64,000 nucleotides of DNA, taken from contig OX327693.1 of assembly GCA_946807835.1 (NCBI GenBank), forward strand, positions 11,797,501 to 11,861,500, given 5' to 3'. The stretch is from Ailanthus altissimus. Lineage: Eukaryota; Streptophyta; Magnoliopsida; Sapindales; Simaroubaceae. How positions within the stretch are numbered: position 1 is the stretch's first letter; each line of letters begins with the position of its first letter. Positions 47,795 to 59,797 of the stretch are shown piece after piece. Position numbers and translations under genes: made by a program. The notes below the pieces were generated by a model. The model was given only the letters and a program-made list of their open reading frames with translations, did no database searches and was not told the DNA's origin.

Positions 47795-49527
47795 CATAGA
47801 CATTTTACTAGCATATAATGCTAAAAAGTGCAGGGGTATGAGATACCGCCTATAATTCTCATATCTGTAAGGCATTGCATGATTTGAGGTATGCTAGGTA
47901 ACTATGAAATGAGAAGTGCAGCTTTCCATAGAAAATAGAGAATTTTTAAATGTGGTAGTTGTTAAAACTTTTAAATTACTTCTCTATTCTAGCAGAAGCA
48001 TAACGTTGCATAATTGTTATTTTGTGAAATATTATCAGGCAAATCATATAACTCCCTGTGTTAGATAGAAAAGGTTATCATGAATACATTAGGAATAGTT
48101 TCTTATGTATATATGATAATGATAATGTTTTACTAACTGAGTGTTAGTTAATGAATGACTATTATATCTTAAATATAATAGGAAATGTCCAGGTGAATAG
48201 AATAAATAGAGTTTCGGGAACTTTGAATAATAAATTATAAGACATGAGATTAGACCATGTAGGCGTGAGATGACTATCTTGTCTAGTTAAAAATAGGTAG
48301 ATATTTGATTTGACTATGAAATCTTGGCCAATTTATGAATCTTGGATTCAAGGGAATATGACCAAATACTTATGTAGGTATTAGACGCCAGGCCACTAAT
48401 TCATTAGAGCTAATATATAATGATGTATATAGTTCAATGAATTAAGCTACCACAGGGTAGATTTCTATACTTTATTGTCTTTATTGTGATTTGTCACCAT
48501 ATGGACACATAGTTTTTAGAAACACAGGTTAGAAAGTTCTGAAGTGTTCAAAGACTTACGACTTGAAGTAGAGAAATAAACCCTTATGTATATTCAATGA
48601 CTTAGATTAGATTGAGGCAGTTTATACATGAGAAGTAAATTCACAGATTATTTAAAGGAGAATGTATTTCTTGCTCAATATAGACCTACAGGTACTTCTC
48701 AACATAAATGCGTTTTAAAGAGGAAGAATCTAACTTTATTAGATATGATTCGATCAATGTCGACCTTTACAAATCTTCTAGAATATCTATGGGATTGTGC
48801 TCTAGAAATTACTATTTATTTATTGAACAAAGTTTCATTGAAAGTCATTCCTTCTGTTCCATATAAGATATGGACTGGAAGAAAACTAAATCTTAAGTAA
48901 GTTAAGATTTGGGGTTGTCCTGCTTATATAAAGATACATAATATGACAAACTTGCACCCAAAGGGTATAAGTAATGGTTCATAGGATATTCCATGCATTC
49001 TATTGGATACAAGTTCTTTTATCCAGAGGAGCGAAATATGTTCGTTTCTCGTATCGTCACTTTCCTTGTGAAACTGTTTCTCATAAGGTCGTAGGGATTA
49101 TAGAAAGATTAAAGTTAATGAAGTCAATCAAGATGAAAAATGAACCGACGATGGAACCATCAGTTTAATAGAGTGAGATACCTTTAACATACTATCTCCA
49201 TGGGTCGGAAAGAATATCAAGGGTCATCTATTAGATATGCTTGATACTTGAAGGTGCCCTTGGTGTTTTCTTAGTTCAAGAAAAGATCCTTTGACATATA
49301 AAGAGGTAATGTTGGACATCGATTCGAAAAAAAGGCAAAATGCCATGAAGTTTAAAATTGACTCTATGCGTGACAATCTAGTCTAAGACTTGGTTGTGCT
49401 TCCGATAGGAATTATTTCTATTCGTTGTAAATAAGTTTACATAATGAAAAAGTGGGCTCAATATGAAGGTAAAGACCTTCAAAGCTCGATTGGTGATAAA
49501 AGGTTACACTCAAAGATTTGAGATCGG
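47795..49527 (+). pseudogene. copia B, 5' part (protease to start of RT)
   Basis: Starts in the protease region (DTAYNSHICKALHDLR near 47855). It passes through decayed pre-integrase and integrase (KENVFLAQYRPTGTSQH at 48655, SLKVIPSVPYKIWTGRK at 48835). It reaches the RT entry phrase KARLVIKGYTQRFEIG and stops at ATCGG (49523-49527), where gypsy 2 begins. The continuation of this RT starts at 28247 on the minus strand with the same ATCGG. Many stops are present. Confidence 0.88.
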
Positions 49528-50952
49528 TGATGAACACTTGAAATTACATATTTAATAAGAGTTTTACATCATTCTTTTGTATTACTAGTTTATTTAATTT
49601 TCTTAAGTATGTTTACAATATTGTACCTAATTATCTTTTAATTATTTTGTAGTAGGTTGGGTACAATAGACATAACGTTCTACCTAAAGATTCAATTAGA
49701 GTGATTCTTGTTGTGTGAAGAGCTGACTCAATGAGATAACATATTGTATTTCAAAAAGCATTTGAAATATGAGTGTTTAGAGGGTGGAAATAGCCTAGAA
49801 TAGAACTGATCTGCAGTACAAGCCCAGTTTGAATAGTCATCAGTATTTGGCCCATAACTATAGCAATACGTATCTAATATGTATGAGACAACTCAATTTA
49901 ATTACATAAGAGACTTATCTATAACTTTGATGTTTTGAGTGATAGCTAATTCGAATCACATCAATTTTAAATTAGATAATCAAGTGGATGCCTTAGTGAT
50001 AATCAATGCAAATTATTTTGTCACCATTCTTGACTTTCATCATCCAAGTGGTTCCCTCCTAATTTGTCTCGATTTATCCATGTTTTTAAAAAAAATAAGT
50101 GGCTTGTTTATGCCTAAAGAATGTAATTAGAAAGTTAGAATTTAGTTCAAAACACTTGTCCTTTGTATTATCTCTTTGTAATATTATTTCTCTTGTTTAC
50201 TATTAAGTCATGTTATTTCTTCTTCCATTTCTTTTCTTTTTCTTTAGGTGTATTATATCCAAATAATTGTTTTTATGCTAAGGTGAAAGGGTAAAGCTCT
50301 TGGCAAGGTAATAAGATATGCTTAACACTTATTCATGAATTTAATGCTTCATTCTTAAGTTATACAAATTTATATATAATGTATTTATTTTGTTTGTAGA
50401 ATTAATACCATTTCTTCTAAAGTGGTGATTCTTGATTTATTATTGACAAACTTTATACTTGGCATAATAAATTCTTAAAATCATTTACAAGATTTGGTGT
50501 ATATACCCTTTCTTGTAATTTGGAAGTCTTGATTTATTGTAAACAAATATAAAGATTGGCATAATAAATACTCGAACCCATTTATATGATTTAGTGTATA
50601 ATAATTGAAAGAAATAAATACTAATCAATATATAAATAATTATGAACTTTAATTGTTATATTTTTCGGTTGGAACCTCCTTTGTGTGAGGATTCCATTTG
50701 AGTTATAAAAAGAGTTAAATATATTCTTACTTCTTATGCCAAGAGTGGATCCCCCTAACCTTTACTTTTATTTGAATTGGTTAATTGAATTAATATTTGC
50801 AAACATCTTATACTACTTTAATTGTCTTAAAAGTGTTCATAATTTGTAATTTTAATTCTACTTCCTTGTGAATCGACCTCGTTCTCACCGGGTTATTTAT
50901 TACTTCGACAATCCTGTACTTGGGAATAAGCTCCTATATTTTGTATGTATCA
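49528..50952 (+). repeat. 5' LTR of gypsy 2
   Basis: 1425 bp, TGATGAAC...GTATCA. It includes the 320-bp segment that the 3' LTR of gypsy 1 has lost. Confidence 0.95.
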
Positions 50953-51391
50953 AGTTTTTGGCATCGTTGCCGGAGAAGAGAAATTGGCATTATTTCTTTT
51001 ATTGTTTGTTTGTTTATTTTATTTTCATGGAAGGCTGAGCCTCCTAACATGCTTTATTTTATTTATTTTTTGTTTTTTATTTTCTTAGAAGGCTAAGTCT
51101 CCTACTCTTTATTTATTATTCACTTTTTTTTTATTTTCATGCAAGGTTGAGTCTTCTAACTTGCTTTACTTTATTTATTATTCTATTTTTATTTTCATGC
51201 AAAGCTGAGCCTCAAACTATTTATTTATTAACTTTTTATTATATAATCTAACATTACTAATCCAACTTATAATTATTTATCTTTATTTTACTTTTAGTTT
51301 TGTCTATTTTATTTACCTGTGTTTAATATTTTATTTTATTTTCTCTTATTTGTATTATTTAATGTTATTGTATTTTATTTTATTTCTTTTT

Positions 51392-53085
51392 ATGAACGGT
51401 TGGTTTCGAGATCCTAATTTTCATCGTTTAGTGAAAGGTAATTTCGAAACTTCTTTTGATAATTTGTTAGATTCTCCTTCATCTTCTCATTCTTCACCAA
51501 TTAACACCATGACCGAAAATTAAATTGAGGGACTCATAGACCCAGGGAAAAATCAGTCCCAACATTATGATCATAACTGACCTAGGACACTTAGAGACTA
51601 TATGAACCCTACACGAACCGGTGCACCATCTTGCTTAATTTTTCCTCCGGATGCAACGCATTTTAATTTTAAGCCAGGCATTATCCAACTTTTACCCACT
51701 TTTCATGGCTTAGATACAGAGAACCATTATCTACATCTAAGAGAATTTGAAAAAGTGTGTAACACGTATAATGACCAAAATTATAGCATGAACACAATTC
51801 GACTTAAGTTTTTTCCTTTTTCTTTAAAAGATAAAGCTAAAACAAAAACCTTAGGCCAATATCCATTTCTTTATGGGATGAGATGCAAGAACAATTCCTG
51901 AAAAAGTTTTTTCCTTCCCATAGAACAAATTCTTTCAAAAGACAAATCATTACTTTTGCCTAAAAACCAAGAAAGGCCTTTTATCAATGTTAGGAAAGGT
52001 ATAAAGAATTACTTCATACCTGTCCCTATCATGGCTTTGAAACATGGAGACTAGTCTCAAATTTTTATAAGGGCTTAGCACCCTAAGTTAGGCAAATGGT
52101 AGAAATGATGTGTAATGGAACATTTGAGAACAAAAACCAAGAAGAGGCAATGAACTATCTTGACTTACTAGCAGAAAATACTTAAAATTGGGACCCTGCT
52201 AGTACCTGTGAGGCACCTAGCAAAAATTAAACCACTATATCTAGTGGGGGTATTTATCATCTTCGGGAAAACCATAACCTTCAAGCAAAATTAGCATCCC
52301 TAGCTAGAAAAGGCGAAACCTTAGAAATGAAAAAGAGTGGTCAAATAAAATCTGTTCAAGAAATTGTGTGTCACATTTGTGAAACTCATGATCACTCTAC
52401 CAATGATTGCCCAACTTTTCCTACATTTAGGAAATGTCTCCATGAACAAGTCAATGTTCTAAACACGTTCAAGCGGTCAAACAATAACCCACATTCACAA
52501 AACTATAATTCTGAATGGTGAAATCACCCAAATTTTAGTTGGAGGAATGACACTCAAGCACAGGCTTCACAACCACCTTTTCAACTACACTAAAATTTCA
52601 AAATCATCAAGGTTATACGCCATATGTCCTACCTCTTAAAAGAAATCTTGAAGAAACTTGGCATACATTCATTGAAAAGCAAGAATCTGTTAATTCTCAA
52701 AATGCTCAAACATTTGCTGATTTGAAAGATACTTTTGCTAAATTTGCATATGTATTGAACATTCATGAGAAAGAAAAATTTCCTTCTCAACCACAGCCAA
52801 ATCCCAAAAGATAACATAACTCAAATGTATATAGTACAAGAAGCCAACACATGGATCAAGTTAAAGTAGTTATCACTCTTCAGAGTGGTACAATTGTTGA
52901 AAACAAAATTCTTGAACCTCTTGAGAGCGATGAATCAATCTCTAAAGGTAAGGAAAGTATTGAATCTACACCTAATGAAGAAACCTTGACCTTCACCTCC
53001 ACCCCTATTTCCTCATGCATTATGTAATACTAAGAAGATGAATCACAATCCTGAAGTTTTTAAAATCTTCAAATAGGTAAAAGTT
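51392..53085 (+). pseudogene. Gypsy 2 gag
   Basis: Begins MNGWFRDPNFHRLVKGNFE. A 99-codon open capsid stretch (51602-51901) carries LHLREFEKVCNTYNDQNYSM and IRLKFFPFSLKDKAK. The zinc knuckle CHICETHDHSTNDC at about 52369-52410 keeps the full C-x2-C-x4-H-x4-C pattern, unlike gypsy 1. Stops and frameshifts lie between the blocks. Confidence 0.9.
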
Positions 53086-53097
53086 AATATTCCTTTA

Positions 53098-55236
53098 TTG
53101 GATGCTATTAAACAAGTTCCGTCTTATGCAAAAATTTTGAAAGATTTATGCACAGTAAAACTAAAACTGAATGTGAAAAAGAAATTATTTTTATTTGAAC
53201 AAGTAAGTGCCATTCTTTATAACAATAATTCTTTGAAATATAAAAACCCTGGTTGTCCTACTATTTCATGTATTATTGGAAGTCATAAAATTGAATAAGC
53301 CTTACTTGATCTTAGTGCTAATGTGAATTTATTGCCGTATTTAGTTTATCAGCAGCTCAATCTCGGTGAGTTAAAATCAACTTCTGTAACTCTTTTATTT
53401 ACCGATAAATCAATAAAAATACCAAGAGGGACAGTGGAAGATGTTTTAGTTCAAGTTGATAAATTCATATATCTTGTAGATTTTATTGTCTTGGACACAG
53501 AACCTGTTAAAGGATGTAATCCGATACCTGTTATTTTAGGTCATCCATTTTTAGCAACTTCTAACGCTTTTATTAATTGCAGGAATGAAGTAATGAAGCT
53601 TTCATTTGAAAACATGACACTTAAATGCAATGTTTTCAACATGTGTAAGCAACCATATGAAGGAGAGGATGAAAGTGAAGAAGGCGACATGATTGAAACA
53701 ATTGTGGAGAATCATATTCAAAAAGGGAGTTTTGCTGATCCTTTAGAAATTTATTTAATAAATTCATTTGAGTCAAATATACAATTAGATCTTGAAATCT
53801 CTGACATATGTTCTTTACTTGACTATACACAGGTGATTGAAAATAAAAGATGGAAACTAAAGTTTGAAGAATTGGAACAAAATAAGGATAAACAGAACAA
53901 AATTTCAAAGTTGGAGTTAAAACCTCTGCTGAAGGACTGAAATATGCATTTCTTGGAGAGAAACAAACTTACTTGGTGGTAATCTCTTCTACACTCACAA
54001 GCGAACAAGAAGGTAAGTTGATTGAATTATTAAAAATGCATAAAAATACAATATGGTGGACTTTAAAAGACATAAACGGCATTAATCCTTTGATTTGCAC
54101 ACATAGAATACACCTAAAGGATAATGCCAAAACTTTCCAACAACCTCAAAGGAGATTAAATCCACATATGAAAGAAGTAGTGAGAGCTGAAGTTCTCAAA
54201 TTACTTGAAGTCAGAATTATCTATCCTATCTCAGATAGTAAGTTGGTAAGTCCTACTCAGGTAGCACCAAAAAATATGGAATCACAGTCATTAAAAATGA
54301 AAAAAGTGAGTTAATACCAACTCGAGTCTCATCTAGTTGGAGGATGTGCACAGATTATAGGAAGTTGAACTTGGCCACTAGAAAATACCATTTTCCTTTA
54401 CCATTCATTGATCAAATTATCGAAAGAGTAGCAGGACATTCCTACTTTTGCTTTCTAGATGGTTATTCTGGCTATTATCGAATTCCCAAAGCACTAGAGG
54501 ACCAAAAAAAGACTACATTCACATACCCTTTTGGAACCTTTACTTTTAGAAGAATGCCCTTTGGACTTTGTAATGTCCTAGCAACATTTCAAATATATAT
54601 GTTAAGCATTTTTAGTGACATGATTGAGCATTATTTAGAAGTTTTCATGGATGATTTAACTGTGTTTGAAAATTCTTTTGATGATTATCTTGAAAACTTA
54701 GAAAATGTCTTCAAAAGATGTGAAGAAAAGAACATTGTATTGAATTGGGAAAAATGTCATTACATGGTTACTTCTGGAATTGTTTTGGGATATGTAGTGT
54801 CTTCTAAAGGAATTGAAATAGATAAGGTAAAAGTTGAATATATTACACTTTTGCCTCTACCAAAAACAGTCAGAGAAGTCCTATCCTTTTTAGGACATGC
54901 TGGATTCTATAAGAGGTTCATAAAAAACTTTAGTGCTATATCTAAACCTCTTTATAACCTCTTAACAAAATATGTATCAATTGAGTGGACTCAAGAGTGT
55001 CAAAATTCGTTTGAGAAATTAATTGGCCTCTTAACATTTGCTCCTATCATACAATCTCCTGACTGGTCTTTACCTTTTGAGCTCATATGTGATGCTAATG
55101 ACTATGCTGTTGGTGCTGTATTGGGACAAAGAAATGAAGGTAAATCTTATGTAATTTATTACGCAAGTCGAACTTTAAATAGTGCACAAATGAATTACAC
55201 AACAACTAAAAAAGAACTACTTGCTGTAATATTTTC
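53098..55236 (+). pseudogene. Gypsy 2 partial pol (protease, RT)
   Basis: The protease active site has decayed to LLDLSANVNLL (about 53305). A 205-codon open stretch (53323-53940) covers the rest of the protease. A 304-codon open stretch (54344-55258) covers the RT: MCTDYRKLNLATRKYHFPLP, CFLDGYSGYYRIPKA, FRRMPFGLCN, then the catalytic FMDDL at about 54643-54657. It runs to ICDANDYAVGAVLGQ and TKKELLAVIF. This RT is better preserved than that of gypsy 1 (FMNDL there). The frame runs straight into the inverted LTR at 55237. Confidence 0.9.
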
Positions 55237-57798
55237 AAGTGCAGGATTGTCGAAGTAATAAATAACCCAATGAGAATGGGGTCGATCCACAAGGAAGTAG
55301 AATTAAAATTATAAATTTTAAACACTTTTAAGATAACTAATGCAGTATAAGATGATTGCAAATATTAATTCCATTAACCAATTCAATTAAAAGCTACAGT
55401 TAAAGGGATCCATTTTTGGCATAAGAAGTAAGAATATATTTAACTCTTTTTATAACTCAATTGGAATCCTCACACAAAAGAGGTTTCAACCGAAAAAAAT
55501 AATAATTAAGGTTCATCATCATTTATATATTGATTAGTACTTATTTCTTTCAATTATTATACATCAAATCTTATAAATGGGTTCAAGTATTTTTTATGCT
55601 AATCTTTATATTTGTCTACAATAAATCAAGACTCCCACTTTATTAGAAATGGTATATACACCAAATCTTGTAAATGGTTTCATGAATTTATTGTGCCAAG
55701 TATAAATTTTGTCAATAATAAATCAAGAATCACCACTTTAGAAGAAAGGGTATTAATTCTACAAATAAAATAAATACATCATATATAAATTTGTATAACT
55801 TAAGAATAAAGCATTAAATTCATGAACAAGTGTTAAACATATCTTATTACCTTGCTAAGAATTTTTCCCTTTTACCTTAGCAAAAAAAAAAATTATTTGG
55901 ACACAATAAAACTAAAGAAAAAGAAAAGAAATGGAAGAAGAAATAACATGGCTTAGTAATAAACAAGAGAAATAATATTACAAAGAGATAATACAAAGGA
56001 CAAGTATTTTGAACTAAATTATAAGTTTGTAATTACATGCTTTAGGCATAAATAAGCTACCTATTTATAAAAAAAAACATAGATAAATCGAGACAAATTA
56101 GGAGGGAACCACTTGGATGATGAAAGTCAAGAATGGTGGTAAAATAATTTGCATTGATTATCACTAAGGCATCCACTTGATTATCCAATTTAAATTGATG
56201 TGATTAGAATTAGCTGTCACTCAAAACATACAATTTGTATATAAGTCTCTTATCTTTCCAAATTAAGTTGTCTCGTATATATTAGATACGTATTGCTATA
56301 GTTATGGGCCAAATACTTATGTCTGTTCAAACTGAGCTTGTACTACAGATCACTTCTGTTCTAGGCCATTTTCACCCTCTAAACACTCAAATTTCAAATA
56401 CTTTATGAAATACAATATGTTATCCCATTAAGTCAACTCTTTACAAGATTAAGAATCACTCCAATTGAATCTTTAGGTAGAAAGTTATGCCTATTTTACC
56501 GAACCTACCACAAAATAGTTAAAAGATAATTATGTACAATATTGTAAACATACTTAAGTTAAGAAAATTAAATACACTAGTAATACAAAACAATGACGTA
56601 AAAAACTTATTAAATATGTAATTTTAGGTGTTCATCGCACCCCCTAACTAGCTTATTGCTAGTCCTTAGCAATTCGAGCATAAATAAAATTTGAACACTA
56701 CTTAAGTATTTCAAACAAAACGTCAGTTCAAGATCACAGTCGCTATAAAGGTTATTTCAATCATAGCTTCTACAATTTTGTGTGTGTCTGAATTAAGCCA
56801 AAGCCTTCTTACCACAAACTACAACATATATAGCCGTGAAATTTTTTTCTAAGTAAAAGCCTCAACTCCATATCCTCAAAGGTGAATAACTTATTTAATG
56901 GCTTAGGATTTCACTCATACAGTTGGAAACAGATAATCACTTAAGAAAAAGTTACATTTAGGAATAGACAGACAAACTAACATTAATCCAAAGATAGAAA
57001 AATCAAATATTTAGAGTCAAACCATTATTGTCACATGCTAGCTTCAAGACTCTAATTATTTTATGCAAATCTTACGAATAGAGAGTCCGGTGATAAGATT
57101 ATTTCTTAATGACTTTAATCTTCTAAAATTAAATGAAGACTTTATTGAATTGAATTGACTTCTTTTCTCTCTTTTTTTTTTAATTTAAAGACATAAGGAA
57201 TCATTACAAAATAAGAGCAATTTATCCCCCTTCTATGATTACACTCACCCTCTCTCTTGAATAATTTTGAGTTTGTATAAAGATGCAGAAATAATGCAAT
57301 GTATTTATAGAGACAAAAGGTGTTGTAAAGTTAAGTCACATGGGCTGTTGGCTTAAAATACAAAATTTTCAATACCTTTTTACTAATTTTCAATTTGTTA
57401 GCTAGAAAAGTCACATGGGTTGTCGGCTTAAAATGCAAAATTTTCAAAAAGGACTATAAGTGATTGGTTATTGAAAAGTCGTTTGAGTTTGAAATGAAAT
57501 ATTTAAAAATAATAGCTATAGTAAATATATACAAGTAGTTGTGATTGTGGCTCACATCTTCCTCTGGTTTTACCTCCAGTAACGGCTTAAACGCTCTCTA
57601 TGGGTCGGGAATAGGCTTCTCATCTAATTTTTTTTATAAATTGGCAAACAGGGTCTTTTAAAGTCAGATTCCCAAGACTGTACCGCTCATATTTTTTTAG
57701 GAATATATCCTATAATTTACAAGTTGCAATATGCACATATCCACTAAGACATGTCTCAAGAGTCGATAAGATATCATCTAAAGACTACATACTCAGCT
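55237..57798 (-). mobile_element. Reverse-oriented gypsy 3' end inside gypsy 2
   Basis: 55237-56637 is a gypsy LTR in minus orientation lacking its terminal ~30 bases. 56638-57226 is the segment that normally precedes the 3' LTR. 57227-57798 matches gypsy 1 at 30941-31530, including the end of the unidentified reading frame. 55237-57226 forms an inverted repeat with 57799-59766. Confidence 0.85.
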
Positions 57799-58377
57799 GA
57801 TAAATTGCTCTTATTTTGTAATGATTCTTTATGTCTTTCAAAAAAACAAAAAAAAAGTTAGTTCAGTTCAATAAGTCTTCATTCAATTTTAGAAGACTAA
57901 AGTCATTAGGAAACAATCTTATCACTGGACTCTCTATTCGTAAGATTCGCATAAAATAATTAAAGTCTTGAAGCTAGCATGTGACAATAATGGTTTGACT
58001 CTAAATATTTAATATTTTTATCTTTGGATCAATGTTCGTTTGTCTGTCTGTCCCTAAATGTAACTTTTTCTTGAGCGATTATCTGTTTCGAACTCCATGA
58101 GTGAAATCCTAAGCCATCAAATAAGTTATTCATCATTGAGGATTTGGAGTTGAGGCTTTGACTTGGAAAAATTTTTTACGGCTATATATGTTGTGGTTTG
58201 TGGTAAGAATGCTTTGGCTTAATTCACACACACACATAAAATTTTGGAAGTTATGATTGAAATAACCTTTATAGCGATTGATCTTGAACTGATGTTTTGT
58301 TTGAAATACTTAGGTAGTGTTAAAATTTTATTTATGCGCGAATTGCTAGGGACTAGCAATAAGCTAGTTGGGAGGTG

Positions 58378-59797
58378 TGATGAACACTTAAAATTACACA
58401 TTTAATAAGAGTTTTACATCATTATTTTGTATTACTAGTGTATTTAATTTTCTTAACTTAAGCATGTTTACAATATTGTACCTAATTATCTTTTAACTGT
58501 TTTGTGGTAGATTCGGTAAAATGGGTATAACTTTCTACCTAAAGATCCAATTAGAGTTATTCTTAATCCTATAAAGAGCTGACTCAATGGGCTAACATAT
58601 TATATTTCACAAAGTATTTGAAATTTGAGTGTTTAAATGGTGAAAATGGCCTAGAAAAAAATTGATCTGTAGTACAGGACCAGTTTGAACAGTCATCAGT
58701 ATTTGGCCTATAACTATAGCAATACGTATGAGACAACTTAATTTAATTACATAAGAGACTTATCTATAACTTTGATGTTTTGAGTGATAGCTAATTTGAA
58801 TCACATCAATTTTAAATTAGATAATCAAGTGGATGCCTTAGTGATAATCAATGCAAATTATTTTGCCACCATTCTTGACTTTCATCATCCAAGTGGTTCC
58901 CTCCTAATTTGTCTCGATTTATCCATGTTTTTCTTATAAATAGGTGGCTTGTTTATGCCTAAAGAATGTAATTAGAAAGTTAGAATTTAGTTCAAAACAC
59001 TTATCCTTTGTATTATCTCTTTGTAATATTATTTCTCTTGTTTACTATTAAGTCATGTTATTTCTTCTTCCATTTCTTTTCTTTTTCTTTAGGTGTATTA
59101 TATCCAAATAATTGTTTTTATGCTAAGGTGAAAGGGTAAAGCTCTTGGCAAGGTAATAAGATATGCTTAACACTTATTCATAAATTTAATGCTTCATTCT
59201 TAAGTTATACAAATTTATATATAATGTATTTATTTTGTTTGTAGAATTAATATCATTTCTTCTAAAGTGGTGATTCTTGATTTATTATTGACAAACTTTA
59301 TACTTGGCACAATAAATTCTTAAAACCATTTACAAGATTTGGTGTATATACCCTTTCTTGTAATTTGGAAGTCTTGATTTATTGTAAACAAATATAAAGA
59401 TTGGCATAATAAATACTCGAACCCATTTATATGATTTGGTATATAATAATTGAAAGAAATAAATACTAACTAATATATAAATGATGATGAACTTTAATTG
59501 TAATATTGTTTTGTTAGAACCTCCTTTGTGTGAGGATTCCAATTGAGTTATAAAAAGAGTTAAATATATTTTTACTTCTTATGCCAAGAGTGGATCCCCC
59601 TAACCTTAACTTTTATTTGAATTGATTTATTGAATTAATATTTGCCAACATCTTATACTGCGTTAATTGTCTTAAAAGTGTTTATAATTTGTAATTTTAA
59701 TTCTACTCCCCTGTAGATCGATCCCGTTCTCACCGGATTATTTATTACTTCGACAATCCTATACTTAGGAATAAACTCCTATATTCTGAATGTGTCA
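58378..59797 (+). repeat. 3' LTR of gypsy 2
   Basis: 1420 bp, TGATGAAC...GTGTCA, preceded by the polypurine tract. The adjacent 57799-58377 is the sub-LTR region. Confidence 0.95.

Larger units (their letters stand above)
49528..59797 (+). mobile_element. Gypsy 2, rearranged Athila-like Ty3/gypsy element, 10.27 kb
   Basis: 5' LTR 49528-50952, primer site TTTTTGGCATCGTTGCCGG (50954-50972) and 3' LTR 58378-59797 preceded by the polypurine TTGGGAGGTG. It is the same family as gypsy 1. gag, protease and RT are present, but RNase H beyond TKKELLAVIF and the whole integrase are replaced. In their place is a 2.6 kb block in reverse orientation (55237-57798) holding a second LTR. The flanks are ATCGG (49523-49527) and ATGGG (59798-59802), which do not match each other. 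Confidence 0.93.
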
